Positions 9,150 to 19,340 are shown, numbered from the stretch's first letter. The stretch is DNA of 64,000 bases from GCA-2737725 sp965229355 (GCA_965229355.1 OZ245869.1:744001-808000), one strand, 5' to 3'. Notes: generated by a model from the letters alone, not told the origin. Translations and numbers: made by a program.

Positions 9150-10187
9150 TTAGTACACGGAGGTCAAAACGCTGTGGTAGCGCTTATCTTCAAGTGCTTT
9201 GCCCGTGCCCAACGCAACGCAGCTTAATGGGTCGTCGGCAATCGACACCGGCAAACCGGTCGCATGACGCAGCACGAAATCCAGGTTGTGCAGCATCGCA
9301 CCACCGCCCGTCAGCACGATCCCTTTGTCGACGATATCAGCAGCCAGTTCCGGCGGCGTATGTTCCAGGGCCATCTTCACAGCGTCGATGATCGCGGTCA
9401 CCGGCTCAGCCAAAGCTTCAGCGATCTGGCGTTGGCTGATGACGATTTCTTTTGGCACGCCGTTCATCAAGTCGCGGCCTTTGATCACCATGGTCTCGCC
9501 GTCGCCGTGTTCCGGCGGGCAAGCGCAACCAATTTGCTTCTTGGTACGCTCAGCTGAGCTTTCACCAACCAGCAAGTTATGGTGACGGCGGATGTAGTTG
9601 ATGATGGCATCGTCCATCATGTCACCACCCACGCGCACCGAACGTGCGTACACGATACCTTCCAGCGACAGCACGGCCACTTCGGTCGTACCACCACCGA
9701 TATCAACCACCATCGAACCCGTCGGTTCAGTGATCGGCAGACCGGCCCCAATGGCAGCAGCCATCGGCTCTTCGATCAAGAATACTTTGCGGGCGCCCGC
9801 AGCTTCAGCTGACTCTTGAATGGCGCGGCGTTCAACGGCGGTGGAACCCGACGGAACGCAGACAATCACCAAAGGCGCTGCAAACGAGCGACGGTTATGC
9901 ACTTTGCGGATGAAGTGCTTAATCATTTCTTCCGCCACTTCGAAGTCGGCGATGACACCGTCACGTAAAGGGCGGATGGCTTGGATGTTGCCAGGTGTAC
10001 GGCCCAGCATCAGCTTGGCTTCGTTACCGACGGCCACAACTTGCTTGCGGCCCTTCACCTGCTGCAGCGCTACGACAGAAGGTTCGTTCAACACGATCCC
10101 CTTGCCCTTCACGTAAACCAACGTGTTCGCTGTACCCAGATCAATCGCCATGTCGCTCGAGAGCCAGCCAGTCAAACGCGAAAACAT
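9150..10187 (-). CDS. mreB: Actin-like rod shape-determining protein MreB
   Basis: 345 residues, the usual length. The phosphate-1 loop DLGTANTLVYVKGKGIVLNE, the phosphate-2 motif DIGGGTTEVAVLS and the adenosine motif LTGGGAML are all intact. MreB forms membrane-bound filaments that position the elongasome. It is the first gene of the mreBCD-mrdA-rodA operon; a 158-base gap separates it from leuA, leaving room for its own promoter. Confidence 0.98.
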   Translation of the reverse strand: MFSRLTGWLSSDMAIDLGTANTLVYVKGKGIVLNEPSVVALQQVKGRKQVVAVGNEAKLMLGRTPGNIQAIRPLRDGVIADFEVAEEMIKHFIRKVHNRRSFAAPLVIVCVPSGSTAVERRAIQESAEAAGARKVFLIEEPMAAAIGAGLPITEPTGSMVVDIGGGTTEVAVLSLEGIVYARSVRVGGDMMDDAIINYIRRHHNLLVGESSAERTKKQIGCACPPEHGDGETMVIKGRDLMNGVPKEIVISQRQIAEALAEPVTAIIDAVKMALEHTPPELAADIVDKGIVLTGGGAMLHNLDFVLRHATGLPVSIADDPLSCVALGTGKALEDKRYHSVLTSVY

Positions 10188-10257
10188 CCCGTGCTTTTCC
10201 TTTTTCTACTCTTGTTCGTGCTAGGCCCCACATGGCCCCGCACTCGGGTTTAAAGCA

Positions 10258-10287
10258 GGGCCGCTCAGGCATGAACCCGAGCGGCCC
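10258..10287 (-). terminator. Stem-loop between leuA and mreB
   Basis: A perfect 9-base inverted repeat, GGGCCGCTC / GAGCGGCCC, with a 12-base loop lies in the leuA-mreB gap. Part of one arm can pair instead with CTCGGGTT about 15 bases away (10243-10250), so two exclusive folds exist. There is no strong T-run on the - strand, so it may be a weak terminator or RNA-stability element for leuA rather than a classical intrinsic terminator. Confidence 0.45.
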
Positions 10288-10345
10288 CGCGAATTCTTAG
10301 AAACGTGTCCTTACATGCGCCATCAACAAGCTATTCATCAACCCG

Positions 10346-11902
10346 TTAAGACGCATGCGCCGTCAATTCAGCAGGCGCTGACTTTTGCCGCTTCACCAGC
10401 AGCTTATTCAGCGCATTAATGTAAGCTCGAGCAGACGCCACCAACGTATCGGTGTCAGCGCCCTGGCCTTGAACTGTTTTACCGTTCTCTTCCAAGCGCA
10501 CCATCACTTCAGCCTGTGCATCAGTGCCGCCGGTGACGGCGTTCACTTGGTAGATCTGCAAATTCTGGGTCGAGGTCGTCAGTTGCTTGAGGGCATTGAA
10601 CAGCGCATCCACCGGACCGTCTCCGGTCGCCACGGTCGACTTCACGACACCATCAATATCCAGTTCCAATTCAGCGCGTTGCTTGGCCACTTTGGTGCCC
10701 GCCACAACTTCCAGCGAAACGAATTTGATGCGGTCGTTATCACGCACCACGGCATCATCCACCAACGCGATGATATCGTCGTAGTAGACGTCTTTCTTTT
10801 TGTCGGCCAAATCCTTGAAGCGCTTAAACGCATCATTGATGGCGTTATCGCCCAAGCTGTAACCCAGTTCTTCCAACTTGGCGCGGAAGGCATGGCGGCC
10901 CGAGTGCTTGCCCATCACCAAGTTGGATTTACGCAAACCCACTGATTCAGGCGTCATAATTTCGTACGTCTGGGCGTTCTTCAAAACACCGTCTTGGTGA
11001 ATGCCAGACTCGTGCGCGAATGCATTGGCACCCACGATGGCTTTGTTCGGCTGCACCGGGAACCCGGTGATCGTGGACACCATGTGCGAAGCGCGCGTAA
11101 TCAACTCCGTGTTGATCTGGTTTGTGAACGGCATGTGGTCTTGGCGTGTACGCAACGCCATGACGATTTCTTCCATCGCCGCATTGCCGGCACGTTCGCC
11201 GAGGCCGTTGATGGTGCATTCCACTTGGCGTGCGCCCGCTTTCACGGCGGCCAACGAGTTCGCAACCGCCAAACCTAAGTCGTTATGGCAGTGCACAGAG
11301 ATGATGGCTTTGTCGATGTTGGGCACGCGGTTAAACAGCATCGCAATCAGGGCCGCGTATTCATCGGGCACCGTGTAGCCAACGGTGTCTGGGATGTTGA
11401 TCGTGCGAGCGCCCGCTTTGATGGCTGATTCAACGCAGCGGCACAGGAAGTCGTGTTCCGTACGCGAGCCGTCTTCGGCCGACCATTCCACGTCATCGGT
11501 GTGCGTGCGCGCACGCGTGACACTGTCGATGATCATTTGATGCACGGCATCCGGCTCCATCTGCAACTTGTATTTCATGTGCAGCGGGCTGGTAGACAGG
11601 AAGGTGTGAATGCGACCACGTGCGGCAGGCTTAATCGCTTCAGCGCAGCGATCGATATCGCCTTTGGCGGCGCGTGCTAAACCGCAGATGATCGAATTTT
11701 TGATTTCTTTGGCGACAGCTTCCACAGCTTCAAAGTCGCCTTGGCTGGCAATCGGAAAGCCAGCCTCAATCACATCAACACGCATCTCTTCCAAAATTTT
11801 GGCGATGCGAATTTTTTCTTCTTTGTTCATCGACGCGCCCGGAGACTGCTCGCCGTCTCGCAAGGTGGTGTCGAAGATGATGACGCGGTTGTTGGTATTC
11901 AT
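10346..11902 (-). CDS. leuA: 2-isopropylmalate synthase
   Basis: 518 residues from the ATG at 11902, where the protein opens with the family's typical V-I-I-F-D-T-T-L-R-D-G-E-Q-S-P-G; the frame is open for 24 more codons upstream without family sequence. The TIM barrel has the metal-binding Asp in DTTLRDGEQ and the H-x-H motif in SVHCHNDLGLAVAN, then GLGERAGNA. The C-terminal regulatory domain binds leucine for feedback inhibition in this family. The enzyme condenses acetyl-CoA with 2-oxoisovalerate, the first step to leucine, and draws on the product of the ilv genes nearby. It has its own 600-base leader, described separately. Confidence 0.97.
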   Translation of the reverse strand: MNTNNRVIIFDTTLRDGEQSPGASMNKEEKIRIAKILEEMRVDVIEAGFPIASQGDFEAVEAVAKEIKNSIICGLARAAKGDIDRCAEAIKPAARGRIHTFLSTSPLHMKYKLQMEPDAVHQMIIDSVTRARTHTDDVEWSAEDGSRTEHDFLCRCVESAIKAGARTINIPDTVGYTVPDEYAALIAMLFNRVPNIDKAIISVHCHNDLGLAVANSLAAVKAGARQVECTINGLGERAGNAAMEEIVMALRTRQDHMPFTNQINTELITRASHMVSTITGFPVQPNKAIVGANAFAHESGIHQDGVLKNAQTYEIMTPESVGLRKSNLVMGKHSGRHAFRAKLEELGYSLGDNAINDAFKRFKDLADKKKDVYYDDIIALVDDAVVRDNDRIKFVSLEVVAGTKVAKQRAELELDIDGVVKSTVATGDGPVDALFNALKQLTTSTQNLQIYQVNAVTGGTDAQAEVMVRLEENGKTVQGQGADTDTLVASARAYINALNKLLVKRQKSAPAELTAHAS

Positions 11903-11987
11903 TGTTCTGCTCACGACTGGGTCAATGATGCGCTTTCGAAAAGCGACGGAACGCGGAAAGAGCGACAAAACCAAAAAATTTCTGGTG

Positions 11988-12029
11988 CCCTTAAGCGCGT
12001 GCCGCTCAATCGTGAACAGCGCTTAAGGG
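11988..12029 (-). promoter_or_regulatory. Perfect 11-bp inverted repeat in the leuA leader
   Basis: On the - strand, CCCTTAAGCGC and GCGCTTAAGGG pair perfectly around a 20-base loop, about 85 bases before the leuA start. A run of six T lies about eight bases after the stem. It has the shape of an attenuator or a protein operator; the distance from stem to T-run is longer than in a standard intrinsic terminator. Confidence 0.45.
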
Positions 12030-12063
12030 TGGTTAAGTCGAAAACCCAGGTTCGCAAAACGCA

Positions 12064-12132
12064 TCAGCGCCGCACCCTCAATCCCAGCCACAAACGCCAC
12101 CACCTGCCCGGCCGTTGCCAGGGGTGTGACAT
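12064..12132 (-). other. Candidate leader mini-ORF rich in Trp codons, upstream of leuA
   Basis: A 22-codon frame starting with ATG encodes a peptide containing R-W-W-R-L-W-L-G-L: four Trp (two adjacent) and three Leu codons in a short run, ending 35 bases before the stem-loop at 11988-12029. This layout resembles a ribosome-stalling leader peptide. No clear ribosome binding site precedes it, and another open frame without an ATG overlaps it, so it may be chance. Trp control of a Leu gene would be unexpected. Confidence 0.25.
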
Positions 12133-12281
12133 TTTTGCTGGTGTGAGGCACGAAAGCCACGCGCAATCCCTCGTCTGAAACGCAATATGCCCAAAAAATC
12201 AGCGGCTTATTGTAACTCGTTAAGATCGTTTTTCCAGGCCGCTTATTAAATAATTTGGGCCCGAGGGGTTAATTTGATGTG

Positions 12282-12319
12282 AAAAACCGAGGGCCTGCCC
12301 TTCATAGGCGTGCCCTCGG
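12282..12319 (-). terminator. Intrinsic terminator-like hairpin upstream of leuA (possible attenuator)
   Basis: On the - strand CCGAGGGC and GCCCTCGG form a perfect 8-base stem with a 17-base loop, followed at once by TTTTT. The nearest upstream gene on this strand, ilvC, has its own terminator, so this hairpin would act on a transcript that starts within the leuA leader. It may be a transcription attenuator or the end of a small RNA. Confidence 0.55.
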
Positions 12320-12355
12320 TCCATCAATGCTCTTTTTGGCGGTAATCTGAGGCAA
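12302..12355 (-). other. Candidate 17-codon leader ORF overlapping the terminator stem
   Basis: A perfect AGGAGG (12362-12367) sits six bases before a TTG that opens a 17-codon frame. The frame runs through the first arm of the terminator at 12282-12319 and stops in its loop. A ribosome on this frame would cover the stem arm, so translation could control read-through into leuA. The peptide has two Ile and one Leu and no obvious run of regulatory codons. Confidence 0.35.
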
Positions 12356-12516
12356 TCAATGCCTCCTGCCCCCTCGAAATCTAAGCACCTCTCATTCTCT
12401 TCATGTGGCGGGCACTACAGTATCACGCACGCACTCCGAATACTCCTTTTACTACTTTTTTCACTTGAATAATGGAAATACATACTAGATGATGCTGCTA
12501 TCGAATGGAGATTCTC

Positions 12517-12936
12517 ATGACTGACTTGCGCACCATTGAAATCGACTTTGACGTTCACAAACGTATCGAGCTTGAACGAAACAGCTTCTCTGAAACTCCT
12601 AACGAGGTGCTGCGACGTCTTTTGAAAATCAACGGCCGTACCAACAATCGGGATCAATCCGACATAGCTGGGCGGTCGTGGTCAGGCAAACGCGTGACAC
12701 TTCCACACGGCACACAGCTTAAAATGGAATATAATGGCCGCAGCTATGCGGGCACTATTGAAGACGGTGAATGGGTCGTAGAGGGAAAGCGGTTTCGCAG
12801 CCCCTCAGCTGCCGCTGGCGGTATAGCAATCACGAAAGATGGAAAGCATACCAAACTAGATGGTTGGATGTATTGGCGCGCTAAGCGTCCAGGTGATGCT
12901 CACTGGATTTCGATAAACAAGCTCCGGGCAAGCTAA
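12517..12936 (+). CDS. Small RHH (SeqA-N-like) plus RAMA/DUF4357-like domain protein
   Basis: 139 residues. The ATG at 12517 is preferred over that at 12505 because GGAG lies about six bases before it. Residues 1-40 read T-I-E-I-D-F-D-V-H-K-R-I and later P-N-E-V-L-R-R-L-L, the beta-strand plus two-helix layout of ribbon-helix-helix proteins, closest in feel to the N-terminal dimerisation domain of SeqA. Residues 55-135 contain LPHGTQLKMEYNGRSYAGTI, the FRSPSAAAGG element and a W-x-Y-W-R-A-K-R-P-G-D motif, typical of RAMA/DUF4357 domains found with DNA methylases and other DNA-modification proteins. It may be a small DNA-binding protein that reads modified DNA; this is inference. It is the only + strand gene within the leuA-ilv block. 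Confidence 0.7.
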   Translation: MTDLRTIEIDFDVHKRIELERNSFSETPNEVLRRLLKINGRTNNRDQSDIAGRSWSGKRVTLPHGTQLKMEYNGRSYAGTIEDGEWVVEGKRFRSPSAAAGGIAITKDGKHTKLDGWMYWRAKRPGDAHWISINKLRAS

Positions 12937-12957
12937 GCAGACTAATGAAAAGCAAAA

Positions 12958-12988
12958 CGGCTACTTCAGGGATCACCCAAAGTAGCCG
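12958..12988. terminator. Bidirectional terminator between the RHH/RAMA gene and ilvC
   Basis: CGGCTACTT and AAGTAGCCG pair perfectly (9 bases) with a 13-base loop. On the - strand the stem is followed by TTTTGCTTTTC and on the + strand by CTTCATTTT, so it can end both converging transcripts. It lies 22 bases after the + strand gene and 31 bases after the ilvC stop. Confidence 0.8.
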
Positions 12989-13018
12989 CTTCATTTTATC
13001 TCAGATATCGACGGCGTT

Positions 13019-14038
13019 TTAGTTACGGGCGCGGTCGACCATCTTCTTGCCCTTCAACCAGGGCATCATGGCGCGCAGCTTGGTGCCGACTTCTTCAATC
13101 GGATGCTCGGCCCAAATGCGGCGGGTGGCTTTGAATGAGGGCTGACCAGCTTTGCACTCGGTCATCCAGTTGGCGACGAACTTGCCGGTTTGAATGTCCT
13201 TCAACACGGCCTTCATCTCTTTCTTCGTCTCTTCGGTGATGATGCGCGGGCCCGTCACGTAGTCGCCGTACTCGGCGGTGTTCGAGATCGAGTAACGCAT
13301 GTCGGCCATGCCGCCTTCGTACATCAAGTCGACGATCAGCTTCACTTCGTGCAAGCACTCGAAGTACGCCATCTCAGGGGCGTAACCAGCTTCCACCAGC
13401 GTCTCATAGCCATAAGCGATCAATTGCGTCAGACCGCCGCAGAGCACAACTTGCTCGCCGAACAGATCGGTTTCGCACTCTTCACGGAACGTGGTTTCGA
13501 TGATGCCTGCGCGGCCACCACCGATCGCCGACGCATACGACAGCGCGATTTCCATCGCATTGCCCGAAGCGTTTTGGAACACGGCAACCAAGCACGGCAC
13601 GCCAGCGCCGCGTTGATATTCAGAGCGCACGGTGTGGCCAGGGCCCTTCGGTGCAACCATGAACACGTCCAGGTCGGGGCGCGGTTCGATCAGTTTGAAG
13701 TGAACGTTCAAACCGTGTGCGAACACCAAAGCGCCGCCTTGCTTCAGGTTGTCGCGGATGTCTTGCGCATAAATTTCAGCCTGCAACTCATCCGGGGTCA
13801 GGATCATCATCACGTCAGCCCACTTTGCGGCTTCCGCAGGCGTCATGACTTTCAAGCCTTCGCCTTCGGCTTTTTTGCGCGTGGGCGAACCAGCCTTCAG
13901 CGCAACCACGATGTCTTTCACACCGGAATCACGCATGTTGAGGATGTGGGCATGGCCCTGGCTACCGTAACCGACGACGGCGACTTTTTTGCCTTTGATC
14001 AAATTCACATCGGCATCACGGTCATAATACACACGCAT
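13019..14038 (-). CDS. ilvC: Ketol-acid reductoisomerase (NADP+), class I
   Basis: 339 residues, the short class I form. The Rossmann motif VGYGSQGHAHILNMRDSG, then MILTPDELQAEIY, VAPKGPGHTVR, and the knotted C-terminal domain with ETDLFGEQVVLCGG and HEVKLIVDLMYEGG carry the metal-binding Asp and Glu residues of the family. It converts acetolactate and acetohydroxybutyrate to the dihydroxy acids in valine and isoleucine synthesis. It lies downstream of ilvN with an 85-base gap that contains a small hairpin. Confidence 0.98.
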   Translation of the reverse strand: MRVYYDRDADVNLIKGKKVAVVGYGSQGHAHILNMRDSGVKDIVVALKAGSPTRKKAEGEGLKVMTPAEAAKWADVMMILTPDELQAEIYAQDIRDNLKQGGALVFAHGLNVHFKLIEPRPDLDVFMVAPKGPGHTVRSEYQRGAGVPCLVAVFQNASGNAMEIALSYASAIGGGRAGIIETTFREECETDLFGEQVVLCGGLTQLIAYGYETLVEAGYAPEMAYFECLHEVKLIVDLMYEGGMADMRYSISNTAEYGDYVTGPRIITEETKKEMKAVLKDIQTGKFVANWMTECKAGQPSFKATRRIWAEHPIEEVGTKLRAMMPWLKGKKMVDRARN

Positions 14039-14086
14039 TGTCTTAATCCTTTTCGTTTCTCGTTCGTTTCGTTTTGTTTTTATTTA

Positions 14087-14110
14087 AGCGCCACCAAAAC
14101 TTAAGGCGCT
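14087..14110 (-). other. Small hairpin in the ilvN-ilvC gap
   Basis: AGCGCC / GGCGCT with a 12-base loop, followed on the - strand by the A/T-rich TTAAATAAAAAC. It could be a processing site or weak terminator that lowers ilvC transcription relative to ilvBN, but the stem is short. Confidence 0.3.
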
Positions 14111-14123
14111 GAAATTTCTGAAA

Positions 14124-14717
14124 TTATTCCTGCACGCCCTTAGTGCCGCGCGCAATCGCCGCAACACCGGTGCGCGAGACTTCAACCAAGCCCAAGGGCT
14201 TCATGAGGTCGATAAAGGCATCAACCTTCTGATCAGAGCCCACCACTTCAAACACGAATGATTCCGTGGTTGAGTCCACGACATTCGAGCGGAAGATATC
14301 GCCAATCCGCAACGCTTCGACGCGCTTTTCGCCGACGCCGCGCACTTTGACCAACGCGAGTTCGCGCGACACCGACGGGCCTTCGTCCGTCAAGTCATGC
14401 ACGATGTGCACCGGCACCAAGCGGCCCAATTGCGCTTTGATTTGTTCAACCACTTGGCGCGTGCCCGAGGTGACCAAGTTGATGCGCGACAGCTTCTTTT
14501 CTTTATCGACTTCAGACACCGTCAGGCTTTCAATGTTGTAGCCCCGACCTGAGAATAAACCGACAACACGTGCCAGTACGCCTGACTCGTTATCGACCAA
14601 CACCGCCATAACATGGCGATAGATGTCTTTGTCCTTCAGGCGCGCGAGCGGAATCGAGCCTTCGTAAATATTCGCCGCTTGCTCTTCCGGCTCAGGTTTT
14701 TGTGGTGCTTTTGCCAT
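14124..14717 (-). CDS. ilvN: Acetolactate synthase small (regulatory) subunit
   Basis: 197 residues from the ATG at 14717, which has GGGG about seven bases before it; an ATG four codons earlier lacks a binding site. The ACT domain is plain: HVMAVLVDNESGVLARVVGLFSGRGYNIESL. The second half is the ALS_ss_C domain (VKVRGVGEKRVEALRI). The subunit binds valine and controls the catalytic subunit encoded 23 bases upstream. Its N-terminal extension of about 30 charged residues is common in alphaproteobacteria. Confidence 0.95.
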   Translation of the reverse strand: MAKAPQKPEPEEQAANIYEGSIPLARLKDKDIYRHVMAVLVDNESGVLARVVGLFSGRGYNIESLTVSEVDKEKKLSRINLVTSGTRQVVEQIKAQLGRLVPVHIVHDLTDEGPSVSRELALVKVRGVGEKRVEALRIGDIFRSNVVDSTTESFVFEVVGSDQKVDAFIDLMKPLGLVEVSRTGVAAIARGTKGVQE

Positions 14718-14740
14718 GTGTATCCCCATCGCAGATCTTA

Positions 14741-16534
<1,794 letters not shown>

Positions 16535-16649
16535 GACACGACTCGTTCTACGTCAAAAAGTTAAATCGGCACGGTAAAAGGGCCGGAAACCCGCAGAAAA
16601 GCTGGGGATAGGGCCCTGGAAAGGCGCGTAACCTAGTGGGCAGGCTAAT

Positions 16650-17591
16650 CTAGGTCAACAGCAAATGACGAATTTCTGGAAAGATATTCTGAAATAAACT
16701 TTCTATAAATTTCGTATTAACCCGATAATCCGCACGAAACTGATTTTTGAACCAGGTTGTCTGCCGTTTTGCGTATTGCCTTGTCGAAGCTTGGGCGCGT
16801 TCTGTGGCTGTGGGTAAGTCCATCAATCCTGATGCAACTTCGGCCAACTCGACCGCCCCGAGTGCGCGCATGACCGATGCCTTGGGTGAGACGCCGCGGG
16901 CGATGAGGTCTTTCACTTCGTCCATGGCGCCGAGTTCCAACATCATCAGGAATCGAAGATCGCAGGCGTTATAAAGCTCTTCGCGGCCCGGCTGGACGAG
17001 GATCGAGACATAGTTGGCCTCGATCGGCTTCTTGTTGGGTTGCGCCTGCCAATACGCGAGCGACTGACCGGTCGCTTCCAACACTTCCCAGGCACGGCTG
17101 ATACGTTGGGTGTCGCCCGGCTTCAGACGTGCGGCTGTGGCCGGGTCGCGCGCAGTCAGTTTTGCATGAAGCTCAGCAGCACCAATCTCCGTCGCAAGGC
17201 TGCGGGTGGCTTTTCGAATGTCGTCGGGGATGGCTGGAATATCCGATAGACCATCCATCAGGGCGCGCAAGTAAAAGCCGTTGCCACCAACGACGATGGG
17301 TTGTTGACCGGCAGCGATAACAGCGCGGATTTCATCAGCAGCCAGCGCAGCCCAGGCATTCGCAGATAAAATCGAGGTCGGCTCTAAGAAGCCATACAGC
17401 CGATGCGGCGCGTACAGTTCATCGCCCGCACTGGGGCGCGCCGTCAGCAATGGCAGATCGCGGTAACACTGGATGCTGTCGGCATTGATGATCACGCCGT
17501 TCAGCGTATCGGCCAAACACAATGCGAGAGCTGATTTTCCGCTCGCGGTCGGACCTGCAACAACAATAACCTTCGGCAGGTCCCCACTCAT
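16650..17591 (-). CDS. miaA: tRNA dimethylallyltransferase
   Basis: 313 residues. P-loop VVAGPTASGKSALAL is followed by INADSIQCYRDLPLLTARPS, then VVGGNGFYLRAL and GDTQRISRAWEV, and late Y-A-K-R-Q-T-T-W-F. MiaA adds a dimethylallyl group to A37 of tRNAs reading UNN codons, which improves codon reading. It starts directly at the stop of the upstream DUF1015 gene with no gap, so the two are cotranscribed. Confidence 0.96.
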   Translation of the reverse strand: MSGDLPKVIVVAGPTASGKSALALCLADTLNGVIINADSIQCYRDLPLLTARPSAGDELYAPHRLYGFLEPTSILSANAWAALAADEIRAVIAAGQQPIVVGGNGFYLRALMDGLSDIPAIPDDIRKATRSLATEIGAAELHAKLTARDPATAARLKPGDTQRISRAWEVLEATGQSLAYWQAQPNKKPIEANYVSILVQPGREELYNACDLRFLMMLELGAMDEVKDLIARGVSPKASVMRALGAVELAEVASGLMDLPTATERAQASTRQYAKRQTTWFKNQFRADYRVNTKFIESLFQNIFPEIRHLLLT

Positions 17592-18812
17592 CTAATCAAG
17601 AACGTGGCTAACCAGGCCGTCCGCCAGCTTGGGCTCGAACCATGTCGACTTGGGCGGCATCACTTCGTTGGCGTCAGCGACATTCATCAACTGATCCATG
17701 CGTGTCGCATGAAGTGCGAAGGCCACAGCCATCTCACCTGAATTCACGCGCGCTTCCAGTTCGCCAAGACCACGAATGCCGCCAACGAAATCGATGCGCT
17801 TATCGCGGCGCGGATCAGAAATGCCCAATACCGGCGCGATCAGATTGTTTTGCAGCAAGCTCACGTCCAACTGCCCCACCGGATCTTTTTCCGGGATCAG
17901 ATCGGGCTGGATCACCAGCTCGTACCATTGGCCCTTCAAGTACATGCCGAAGTGCGTGGGTGACGGCGGCGCGTATTGCTGATCGTGCTTGGTGATCAGG
18001 AATTTGCCCGAGATCTTTTTCAAGAACTCATCCGGCGTCAGGCCGTTTAAGTCTTTAATCACGCGATTGTAGTCGAAAATGCGCATCTGGTCGTGCGGGA
18101 ACGCAACCGCCAGAAAATACGCAGCGCTGTCGGTTTTCTTTGCAGCAGAAACCCGCGATGCCGCCGCTGAACGATGGTGACCATCAGCAATATATAATGC
18201 ATCCATAGCATCGAACGCCGCTGTAATGCGCTGAACGGTCGCCGCATCGGAAATGCGCCACACGCTGTGGATCACGCCGTGTTCACCTTTGACTTCGTAC
18301 GCAGGCTCGGCGCGGGCGGCTTCCATCAGGATGTTTTGCAATTCCATATGCTTGCGATAGGCCAGCAAAACCGGGCCTGTCTGCGCATTCAATGCTTCGA
18401 TTTGGCGGACGCGGTCGTCTTCTTTATCGGGGCGCGTGAATTCGTGTTTGCGGATGCGGTTGGTGTCGTAGTCGGCAACCGAGGCGACAAACGCCAAACC
18501 CGTCTGCGTGTGTGCGCCCATCTTCATACGGTAGACGTAATAGCTGGGCGTATCATCGCGCACCAACACGCCCGCGTTGATCAGCGCGTTGAAGTTCTCG
18601 GCACCCTTTTGATAGACGGCAGGGGAATACACATCGGTACCGTCGGGCAGATCAATCTCGGGCTTCGAGATATGCAGGAAGCTGTGCGGCTTGCCTTCTG
18701 CTTTCGCTTTGGCTTCGGCTGAACTGAGCACGTCATACGGCGGTGCGGCCACATTGGCGGCAGCAGCTTGGGTTGGGCGCAAGCCCCGAAACGGTCGAAT
18801 AAGCGTCGTCAT
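17592..18812 (-). CDS. DUF1015 family protein
   Basis: 406 residues, the usual length. It opens with PFRGLRPTQAAAANVAAPPYDVLSS and contains HKHEFTRPDKEDDRVRQIEAL-like order (R-K-H-E-F-T-R-P-D-K-E-D-D-R), YIADGHHRSAAA and the late DFVGGIRGLGELE, all hallmarks of the DUF1015 family. The family is widespread, often lies near serine-synthesis genes, and has no settled biochemical role; the GHHR motif suggests a hydrolase or nucleotide-binding activity. Here it directly precedes miaA and shares its transcript. Confidence 0.92.
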   Translation of the reverse strand: MTTLIRPFRGLRPTQAAAANVAAPPYDVLSSAEAKAKAEGKPHSFLHISKPEIDLPDGTDVYSPAVYQKGAENFNALINAGVLVRDDTPSYYVYRMKMGAHTQTGLAFVASVADYDTNRIRKHEFTRPDKEDDRVRQIEALNAQTGPVLLAYRKHMELQNILMEAARAEPAYEVKGEHGVIHSVWRISDAATVQRITAAFDAMDALYIADGHHRSAAASRVSAAKKTDSAAYFLAVAFPHDQMRIFDYNRVIKDLNGLTPDEFLKKISGKFLITKHDQQYAPPSPTHFGMYLKGQWYELVIQPDLIPEKDPVGQLDVSLLQNNLIAPVLGISDPRRDKRIDFVGGIRGLGELEARVNSGEMAVAFALHATRMDQLMNVADANEVMPPKSTWFEPKLADGLVSHVLD

Positions 18813-19034
18813 GTCAAAGAATACCTACAAATCAAACACTTCTGTCTGGCCTCCCCAGCCTGACATACGAAGGGTTTAGCGCGCCCCGGTCTAATCCGCA
18901 ATGCAGCGGCACTTAACCTAAAAAGCATGCAACCGGGCACCGATTCTGTGCGTATTGTCAGCGATACGCCTCAAATGGGTTAACGCCGCCGCCCGCGCCA
19001 TTCTGCCCGCCCCATAAGGCCTTGGAATAAAGAT

Positions 19035-19340
19035 ATGTCGAAGAGCAAATCTGAGATCATGGACGACATCACCGTGTTCATTAGCCGCAATGGCGGCAAT
19101 GTCCGCGAGTGGTACGTGGGCAGTGCGGCGGATGCGAAGTCGCAGTTGTTCAGCACGCATGGTTTCAAAAAAGGCGATTACGGTTTGGCACGCCAAGCCC
19201 CATCTGAACTGCAAGCCGGTGAAGTGGCGGAGTACTTTATCGGCCAGGGTGCCAAGGGTGACCCCGGCGTGAAGCCTGGCAACGACTGTGTATATGCCTA
19301 CAAAATGGCATCGCATCACAAACCCGGCGCGAAAAAGTAG
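19035..19340 (+). CDS. Small conserved protein, possible GIY-YIG-like fold
   Basis: 101 residues, predicted cytoplasmic. The segment R-E-W-Y-V-G-S-A-A-D near 24-33, a central A-R-Q-A and the end V-A-E-Y-F-I-G-Q-G-A-K-G-D-P-G with V-Y-A-Y-K resemble small proteins I know with the pattern YVGIAxD...AxxVExYF...KGxxG...VYAYK, possibly related to GIY-YIG nucleases but lacking an obvious full active site. A longer antisense frame covers it, but this one has protein-like sequence. Function unknown. Confidence 0.65.
   Translation: MSKSKSEIMDDITVFISRNGGNVREWYVGSAADAKSQLFSTHGFKKGDYGLARQAPSELQAGEVAEYFIGQGAKGDPGVKPGNDCVYAYKMASHHKPGAKK

Noticed and set aside
12064..12260. Degenerate gene on the - strand upstream of leuA (open frame of about 80 codons ending at the stem-loop)
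   Set aside because: No ATG at the start and no recognisable domain; more likely leader RNA.
13190..14104. Long + strand open frame antisense to ilvC (about 300 codons)
   Set aside because: It mirrors the codon structure of ilvC, is rich in His and Arg and shows no family pattern; ilvC on the other strand is certain.
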